Assembly (NCBI GenBank): GCA_003175915.1
Contig: PSRH01000283.1
Location: forward strand, 1-11,481
From: Candidatus Melainabacteria bacterium
Lineage (GTDB): Bacteria; Cyanobacteriota; Vampirovibrionia; Obscuribacterales; Obscuribacteraceae
Length of the DNA stretch: 11,481 nucleotides
Direction of reading: 5' to 3'
The notes beneath the pieces were generated by a model. That model was not told where the DNA came from. It worked only from the letters and a program-made list of their open reading frames with translations, and ran no database searches. Of the stretch, positions 6,994 through 11,481 are shown piece after piece. Positions within the stretch are counted from its first letter, which is position 1. The number at the start of each line of letters is the position of its first letter. Position numbers and translations under genes: made by a program.

Positions 6994-7682
6994 TAGAACT
7001 TCGTAGTATTGAATTCGTACTGCATTCCCAATTGGTCAGTTCGCGCTGTTCCCATATAGCCTATCTTGTCGTTTGAAATGGAATAGTCTCCGGACATGGT
7101 CTTTTTCACTGTGGTGACGCTATCATCCGGACGATAGATTTTGTATTGACTGTCCGATTCTTTCACCATTTTGCCGCGTACCCCGTTCGGATAAGCGACT
7201 ATGAACGTGTTCCGATTAATCGGCGCGATGATTGTACCGTCAAGAAAACTTCCGACAATCTTGCCGCTATTGTCCGGGTACTTGATTAGAGATCCCAGAC
7301 TTCCGTCGATAAATCTAACTTCCAACGCCGTGTAGGGCTTATTCGTTGGCGGGCCCTGATCGTAGGGATCAATGTCCCTTGCTGAGAATACGAAGACCGC
7401 ATCCTTCATCATATTGCTGGCATTGGAGCCCAGTTCGGAGGCAACTCCTTTGGCAACCAGTTTAACCGGTCCATTTTTCTTTTTTTCTACTGGTTCCATA
7501 GAGCGGGCAGCCATGCAGGTTTTTACAGGATCATTTAAGTCCGGCCCCTCAACTCTACCTTGTTTGATCTGGCTTTGACCGTCTTGCTCATCTGCCTTTG
7601 AGGCTGTTGGGCTGAGCAAGAGCACAACTGAAAGCATGGCGGAAAGCCCTACGATACTTCTGTTTTTGAGGATTGTATTCAA
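6993..7682 (-). CDS. secreted beta-rich hypothetical protein
   Basis: This gene encodes a 229-residue protein with a textbook signal peptide: Lys6 and Arg8, a hydrophobic core at 9-23, and cleavage after Ser-Lys-Ala at 30/31. Mature residues 31-115 are polar with a Lys-rich stretch at 67-70. Residues 118-220 look like short beta strands joined by turns: Tyr-Pro-Asp-Asn-Ser-Gly (135-140), Tyr-Pro-Asn-Gly-Val (164-168) and Tyr-Arg-Pro-Asp-Asp (183-187) recur roughly every 20-30 residues, as in beta-hairpin or YD/MORN-like repeats. I do not assign a family. The start is the TTG at 7682, because AAGGAG (7690-7695) lies exactly seven bases upstream and the signal peptide begins there. An in-frame ATG at 7724 would add 14 residues before the signal and has no good ribosome binding site. 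It lies 61 bases after the 7744-8799 gene and overlaps the next gene by one base. Confidence 0.78.
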   Translation of the reverse strand: MNTILKNRSIVGLSAMLSVVLLLSPTASKADEQDGQSQIKQGRVEGPDLNDPVKTCMAARSMEPVEKKKNGPVKLVAKGVASELGSNASNMMKDAVFVFSARDIDPYDQGPPTNKPYTALEVRFIDGSLGSLIKYPDNSGKIVGSFLDGTIIAPINRNTFIVAYPNGVRGKMVKESDSQYKIYRPDDSVTTVKKTMSGDYSISNDKIGYMGTARTDQLGMQYEFNTTKF

Positions 7683-7743
7683 TTGCCTTCTCCTTGTGCG
7701 TATACAGATAGCGTGCAACGGCATGAAGCCAAGAGCGAATTTT

Positions 7744-8799
7744 TCAATTTGGAGTCTTTTGATCCACGTGGGTGTATTCTTCGAAAGCCGCTAACATTTT
7801 GGAACGGAACTTTTCCAGGTTGCTGATTTTTGTTCGTGTTGGTGTAGCCTGTTCCGAATCCGGTTTGAGTGTAGAGGCCCGCTCGTAAAGCGCCTTCAGC
7901 TCGCGCTCGATAGCCTCGTCCACCAGGTCACAGGCATCTGAGATGGCCGAATCGCTGCCGGCGGGTTTGGCACTGCCAGCGGTGGCGGGCGCAGGTGTCT
8001 GTGGAGGGGCGGTATAGCCAACTGCCAAATTTTCTCCCAATTTTGGTTTTTCGGTAGTATTGGCAAACAACTCGTTCTCAGACATAACGCCACTGGCGAC
8101 GCGGATCAGATCGCCTAAAAGCTCCTTGGCCAGGTATGGCATTGCCTCAGGCGGTGCCGGTTGACCGCCAATGGTCCAGCCTGTGCGTCCATTAACATTA
8201 CCTTTCACTACCTCTATAAAGGGAGGATAGTCCCGATCGTTCAACTGTCCGGCCGTGAACGCAAGCAAGAGGGCGGATGGCAATAAATAGATAGAGATTT
8301 TTCCTTCCCGTCCCAACACGGCAAGGGCCCACTGACTGGTTGTTAAGCGCCCACGGTAGACTCTCGCTCGACCAAAGGTTCCAGGAGCGGCCGGGCCCTC
8401 AAATGTTTCTGGCTGCTCGAGAGTCACGAGCAGATTGCTGTTGATTGCTGTTTTGTTGAATTCGAAGGTCAGATCTCTGAACTGTTGAAACAACTGGTCC
8501 ACCCAGGCTGCCATGTCATCAAACGTTGTAGATCCACTCGAGGTAGTTGCCTGCGGCAGTTTTGGTTGCGTAGCACTTGCTTCGGTAGCAAGCGTGCTGA
8601 GCCATCGCCCGGTTTCTAGACTCCTTCGCGACTTGAGTGCCCCCAACACGACGTGAGAAGCGTCGGTTAAACCGAACTCCGGCGATATCTCTTGCATCAT
8701 GGATACCACTTCGTCAGAAAGCCCTTCTTCTGCAGGGGTCTGCTGCTTGGTATTTAGAGAGAACTTACCTGACTTCCACACATCTCCAAATCGTCCCAT
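7744..8799 (-). CDS. cytoplasmic multidomain hypothetical protein
   Basis: This gene encodes a 351-residue protein with no signal peptide that I do not recognise. Residues 1-90 are polar and partly disordered, ending in a Thr/Ser/Gly-rich linker. Residues 92-240 look like one folded alpha/beta domain: a helix with Trp99, Phe104 and Phe107, a strand at 122-128, an Arg-Val-Tyr-Arg-Gly-Arg motif at 146-151, a strand-rich hydrophobic stretch at 157-183, and then a helix. A Pro/Ala-rich linker (about 263-284) joins it to a charged C-terminal helix (286-345), probably a coiled coil. The hydrophobic stretch at 165-183 is too short and interrupted for a confident membrane helix. The ATG at 8799 is the only likely start; its Shine-Dalgarno site is weak. 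It is the first gene of a leftward operon whose other two products are exported, so it may be the cytosolic part of that set. Confidence 0.75.
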   Translation of the reverse strand: MGRFGDVWKSGKFSLNTKQQTPAEEGLSDEVVSMMQEISPEFGLTDASHVVLGALKSRRSLETGRWLSTLATEASATQPKLPQATTSSGSTTFDDMAAWVDQLFQQFRDLTFEFNKTAINSNLLVTLEQPETFEGPAAPGTFGRARVYRGRLTTSQWALAVLGREGKISIYLLPSALLLAFTAGQLNDRDYPPFIEVVKGNVNGRTGWTIGGQPAPPEAMPYLAKELLGDLIRVASGVMSENELFANTTEKPKLGENLAVGYTAPPQTPAPATAGSAKPAGSDSAISDACDLVDEAIERELKALYERASTLKPDSEQATPTRTKISNLEKFRSKMLAAFEEYTHVDQKTPN

Positions 8800-8923
8800 G
8801 ACTATTTCTCAACCCCCTGTACGAAGTGTATGTCAGCCCTTGCGCTTGTGAAATTAGGGTGCAAATTCAGGGCTAAACCTAAGAATAGCAGAGCTGGTTC
8901 GCAAACTTATCTAGTGCCGGCTT

Positions 8924-8952
8924 TTCATAATTGATGTGCTTGACATGCACAA
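8924..8952 (-). promoter_or_regulatory. candidate promoter with overlapping palindrome upstream of the 8799-5593 operon
   Basis: On the minus strand, TTGTGC (8947-8952) and TATGAA (8924-8929) are separated by 17 bases, a weak sigma-70-like pair. The perfect inverted repeat TGTGC-N7-GCACA (8935-8951) covers most of the -35 box and half of the spacer, as a repressor operator would. Transcription would begin near 8917, leaving a leader of about 118 bases. Neither hexamer is strong, so this is a suggestion only. No clear terminator for the upstream kinase gene is visible in the 235 bases between the two genes. Confidence 0.25.
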
Positions 8953-9034
8953 CAAGCGCGGGAGCCTTTGTGCCTATGGTAATTCATCGATGTTGAGATC
9001 GATCAGCTAAACCAATAAAGCGTCCGCAGATTTT

Positions 9035-11017
9035 TCAACGTTCTAAGGACCTTGCCTCGGCAAAGAGGCTCTTTGCTTTTTCATCCTGGTGCATTTGATG
9101 GTAGTAGTCTGCATAGGCATTTAAGCAATCTACCGTTAGCTGCTTGTCTGGCTGCTTTTTGCTCATTGATGCCGCTTCATCCAACTCTACTCTAGCTCTT
9201 GCGTAGTCGGATTGATCCTTATCGAAAATGCCCAGCTTGAGCAATGCTTGAATCGTTTCGTGTTCGTTTTTACTCTTTCGGCATAGCACAAGCGCTTCGA
9301 TAAGTTGAGATCTGATTTCCAGGGTGTTTTGTTGTCTGAACAAGCAGTCGGCTAATTGCCAGTTAAGTTTGGCGCTCATTTCGTCGTCCTGGATATTGAG
9401 ATCCTTGAAAACACGTTTACACTTGCGAATTAGCGATTCTTGTTGGGAGTACTTCCCAATCGAAGCCAGATCTTCGCTCGTTCTCAACACCTTTTCCATA
9501 CTCGCTTCGATATTGACGGCCTCAATCCCTTTGTCAAGCGAATCCTTTTTCTCGCTCAGACCATTGAGATAATCCATCGTCTTGGCGTACTCGGTCTGGA
9601 TTCGATCGGCTTTCAAGGCGGAAATGCGGGCGTTGACTTTCTGGAGCTGGCCAAATTGTCTTGAATCCCTGAGCACCCTGCACTCCAGCGAAAGCGTCGC
9701 CAATAGCCGGGAATGATTATCGCCAAAAGTTTCCGCCAACGACTTGGCGTAGGCAAGTGTCTTAGAGGCAAGCTCATAGTGCTTGTTGTTGGCGCAAGAT
9801 TCAGCAAAGGAAGTGGTGACTTGCCAGATCATCTTGTTCAATGGGGTACCGGCATCTTCGGCAGGACCGGACCAGAGGGAAATGAAAGCAAAGAAGGTGA
9901 TCAATATGCCACCGCTTATGACCGAGAACCAGGTCAGCGCTTTGGAGTCGGTTTTGACATTGATTGTGATTGGTCTTACTCTCAAGCTGCCCAGGGAACT
10001 GGTCAACTGTTTAGTGGTCTGACCCATAGAGGCTGGATCCGGGCAGGCTGGAGCGACAATGCGCGTGAGCGCATCCCTTACATCACCGACGGTCTGGAAA
10101 CGCTGGTCTGGATCTTTAGCCAGACATTTGAATACCAATTCCTCAACCGGCTGAGGAACTACCCGGTGAGGAGCCACCTCTTTGAACGGCTTTGGTTGTT
10201 CACCAACGTGTTTGTTGAGGGCTTCTAAGAAGCTGTCGGCGATGACGACCTGCACTCCGGTGAGGACTTCGTACATGAGACACCCGAGGGCATAAATGTC
10301 GGAGCGTCCATCAAGCTTCTTGCCAAGGCACTGTTCCGGACTCATATAAAGAGGACTGCCAAAGATCTCGCCTGTTTGAGTCAAACGCAATGCTTGCTGA
10401 TCTGATTTTGGCAATAACTTAGCCACACCAAAATCAAGGATTTTTACTAGATCCGTACCGTCCTCTTGCGGTATCAAAGCAATGTTTGGCGGTTTCAAGT
10501 CTCTGTGGATTATCCCCTTTTTGTGGGCGCTCTCCAGACCGTCGCAAATCTGCTTGAAGATGTTAATTGCTCTTTCCACAGGGATATAGACGCCCCTTTC
10601 GAGTAAATCCTCAAGAGTCGTCCCTTCCAGGCAGTCCATGACAAAAAATGCTTGACCCTGGCTGCAACCGAAGTCGTAAACCGTCACCACGTTAGGATGT
10701 GTCAGCGAAGCGGCGGCCTTCGATTCTTGTTGAAAGCGTTCCAATGCCACAGGATCATTGATCAGATCGGGGTGAAGCACTTTTATCGCCACGATCCGGT
10801 CCATATGTTTGTGTCTGGCTTTGTAGACAATGCTCATGCCGCCATAGCCGAGCAAGGAGGTAATCTCGTAACGGTCGGCGAAGGTGGAACCAATTGGCGG
10901 ATAGCCTTGCAAGGCTATCAGAGCCGTCCCGTCTTCCGGGCAATTAGCCAGCCTGTCGGCGTAAACTCGATTGCACTGCCGGCAAATTTTCGGAACGATT
11001 GTCGCTTCCTGTGTCAC
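9035..11017 (-). CDS. membrane-anchored Ser/Thr protein kinase with zinc-knuckle-like N-terminus and TPR-like tail
   Basis: This gene encodes a 660-residue Hanks-type (PknB-like) kinase that should phosphorylate Ser/Thr residues of cytoplasmic proteins. Residues 12-30 contain Cys12, Cys15 and Cys26 in a zinc-ribbon-like pattern with Pro-Glu-Asp-Gly; no fourth Cys is visible. The kinase domain spans about 50-320 and keeps every catalytic element: glycine loop (57-62), Lys79, Glu98, His-Arg-Asp-Leu-Lys-Pro-Pro-Asn (171-178) with catalytic Asp173, Asp-Phe-Gly (195-197), Ser-Pro-Glu in place of Ala-Pro-Glu (226-228), Asp240 and Arg306. It is therefore probably active. A single membrane helix lies at about 362-383. 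The outer part (400-660) is all helical with TPR-like spacing, most clearly at 610-658, and has no PASTA repeats. The GTG at 11017 is the only start that keeps the Cys motif and kinase domain; the ribosome binding site is weak. Position and strand make it a possible regulator of the downstream operon. Confidence 0.93.
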   Translation of the reverse strand: MTQEATIVPKICRQCNRVYADRLANCPEDGTALIALQGYPPIGSTFADRYEITSLLGYGGMSIVYKARHKHMDRIVAIKVLHPDLINDPVALERFQQESKAAASLTHPNVVTVYDFGCSQGQAFFVMDCLEGTTLEDLLERGVYIPVERAINIFKQICDGLESAHKKGIIHRDLKPPNIALIPQEDGTDLVKILDFGVAKLLPKSDQQALRLTQTGEIFGSPLYMSPEQCLGKKLDGRSDIYALGCLMYEVLTGVQVVIADSFLEALNKHVGEQPKPFKEVAPHRVVPQPVEELVFKCLAKDPDQRFQTVGDVRDALTRIVAPACPDPASMGQTTKQLTSSLGSLRVRPITINVKTDSKALTWFSVISGGILITFFAFISLWSGPAEDAGTPLNKMIWQVTTSFAESCANNKHYELASKTLAYAKSLAETFGDNHSRLLATLSLECRVLRDSRQFGQLQKVNARISALKADRIQTEYAKTMDYLNGLSEKKDSLDKGIEAVNIEASMEKVLRTSEDLASIGKYSQQESLIRKCKRVFKDLNIQDDEMSAKLNWQLADCLFRQQNTLEIRSQLIEALVLCRKSKNEHETIQALLKLGIFDKDQSDYARARVELDEAASMSKKQPDKQLTVDCLNAYADYYHQMHQDEKAKSLFAEARSLER

Positions 11018-11086
11018 GGTTTTCAGTTTCTTTCGATATCGGAGGTGCTTAAGCCTTCTTAGAACAGACTACCCGCAGTGCGTGCC

Positions 11087-11095
11087 TTTATAACA
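11087..11095 (-). promoter_or_regulatory. candidate extended -10 promoter for the kinase gene
   Basis: The minus strand reads TG-T-TATAAA here, a good extended -10 element. The -35 position, 17 bases further upstream, reads TTTAAT and is weak. Transcription would start near 11080, giving a leader of about 62 bases before the GTG at 11017. The inverted repeat at 11132-11168 would then lie about 50-90 bases upstream of the start point, a usual place for an activator site. Confidence 0.4.
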
Positions 11096-11131
11096 TGGGC
11101 CTTATCTTGATTAAACACTTGTACAATCACC

Positions 11132-11168
11132 AATCTTACCCCTTCTTGTGGTTAAACCAAGTAAGATT
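11132..11168. repeat. nested inverted repeat upstream of the kinase gene
   Basis: AATCTTAC (11132-11139) is perfectly complementary to GTAAGATT (11161-11168). Between them lies a second palindrome, TGGTT-A-AACCA (11149-11159), placed off centre with nine unpaired bases on one side and one on the other. There is no T-run after either arm, so it is unlikely to be a terminator. Its position upstream of the candidate kinase promoter suggests a protein-binding site. Confidence 0.45.
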
Positions 11169-11379
11169 CGACGATTTTGACAACTAGGAGCGTCTGATCG
11201 ATCTGCGCACGGCTCGATGCTAAGAGGAGTGTGACCGAGATTCTCCAGAACGTGACAGACGGTACCGCATACGATGGCACCGATCGCGTCGCTCTACATC
11301 GAACCGACTGACCGATTTTGACGAATTGTGAAACACGTTTGAAAGGTAGTGTAGTCCGTCACTGCAACTGATGAATGGC

Positions 11380-11409
11380 TTGTCAGAATTGTCCTGGTAC
11401 TAATACAAT
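11380..11409 (+). promoter_or_regulatory. candidate rightward promoter near the window edge
   Basis: TTGTCA (11380-11385) and TACAAT (11404-11409) are 18 bases apart and match the sigma-70 consensus at five of six positions each. It would start a rightward transcript near 11416 that leaves the window. No gene start is visible before the edge, so its target cannot be named. Confidence 0.4.
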
Positions 11410-11447
11410 GCTAAAGGGTGCGTTGAAGTTCTCGTCCAAACTATTCA

Positions 11448-11468
11448 ATAAAAGATGCCTGTAAGGCA
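11448..11468 (-). terminator. possible weak intrinsic terminator for a leftward gene beyond the edge
   Basis: On the minus strand the hairpin TGCCT-TAC-AGGCA (11456-11468) is followed by TCTTTTAT. A five-pair stem with a short T-tract is a weak but recognisable intrinsic terminator layout. It would end a leftward transcript that enters from beyond the right edge. It also lies within the leader of any rightward transcript from the promoter at 11380-11409. Confidence 0.28.
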
Positions 11469-11481
11469 CTGATGGAAAAGC

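Larger units (their letters stand above)
11018..11481. other. 464-base region without a convincing gene
   Basis: I find no open frame here with a plausible start, ribosome binding site and protein-like composition on either strand. The region holds the kinase leader and candidate promoter (11087-11095), an inverted repeat (11132-11168), two copies of CGATTTTGAC (11172-11181 and 11313-11322), a candidate rightward promoter (11380-11409) and a small hairpin near the edge. It looks like an intergenic regulatory region; a small RNA cannot be excluded. Confidence 0.5.

Noticed and set aside
9713..10228. 171-codon open frame on the plus strand
   Set aside because: It lies antisense within the kinase gene, spanning conserved catalytic regions. 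Its translation is rich in Gly, Trp and Arg with no recognisable domain, and there is no good ribosome binding site.
11172..11322. Two copies of CGATTTTGAC, 141 bases apart, each containing a TTGAC -35-like core
   Set aside because: A ten-base repeat within this stretch is not rare by chance, and neither copy has a good -10 box 16-18 bases downstream.
1..11481. Mobile element, phage, restriction or CRISPR defence system
   Set aside because: No transposase, integrase, nuclease, methyltransferase, Cas gene, spaced repeat array or terminal inverted repeats were seen on either strand.

Overview
The window carries ordinary bacterial chromosomal DNA of intermediate GC. I see no rRNA, tRNA, CRISPR array, transposase or phage gene. 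The best hint of origin is the leftward gene at the right side. It encodes a membrane-bound Ser/Thr protein kinase with an N-terminal Cys-x2-Cys...Cys-Pro-x-Asp-Gly zinc-knuckle-like segment and a helical TPR-like extracytoplasmic tail. Kinases of this build are common in the Obscuribacterales/Melainabacteria sister group of Cyanobacteria and in some Acidobacteria and Planctomycetes. I lean towards Obscuribacterales, as an inference only. Most other genes are uncharacterised envelope proteins, and more than half of the starts are GTG or TTG.

Layout, left to right. (1) At 155-1238 two leftward genes encode a small, polar, secreted protein and a soluble hypothetical protein; a perfect 16-base direct repeat flanks the secreted-protein gene. 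(2) At 1351-2037 a rightward gene encodes a three-helix membrane protein with a C-terminal domain that resembles the soluble part of type II secretion G-type pseudopilins. It converges on a leftward DUF4239 (bestrophin-like) membrane protein at 2055-2831. (3) At 3092-5584 a rightward pair encodes an exported DUF1254/DUF1214 protein and, 24 bases later, an exported helical protein with a hydrophobic hairpin. (4) At 5593-8799 a leftward three-gene operon encodes a cytoplasmic hypothetical protein, a secreted beta-rich protein, and a 466-residue exported or membrane protein with three hydrophobic hairpins. (5) At 9035-11017 lies the leftward kinase gene. The last 464 bases hold no convincing gene but contain regulatory-looking structure.

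How the genes may work together: the two genes meeting tail to tail at 5584/5593 seem to encode related proteins, each built from an N-terminal amphipathic helix followed by a hydrophobic hairpin split by a basic, proline-containing turn. If so, the rightward DUF1254 operon and the leftward three-gene operon would be two halves of one envelope locus. The kinase, with its receptor-like tail, lies just upstream of that locus on the same strand and could be its sensor. The sequence shows the arrangement; the shared function is inference.
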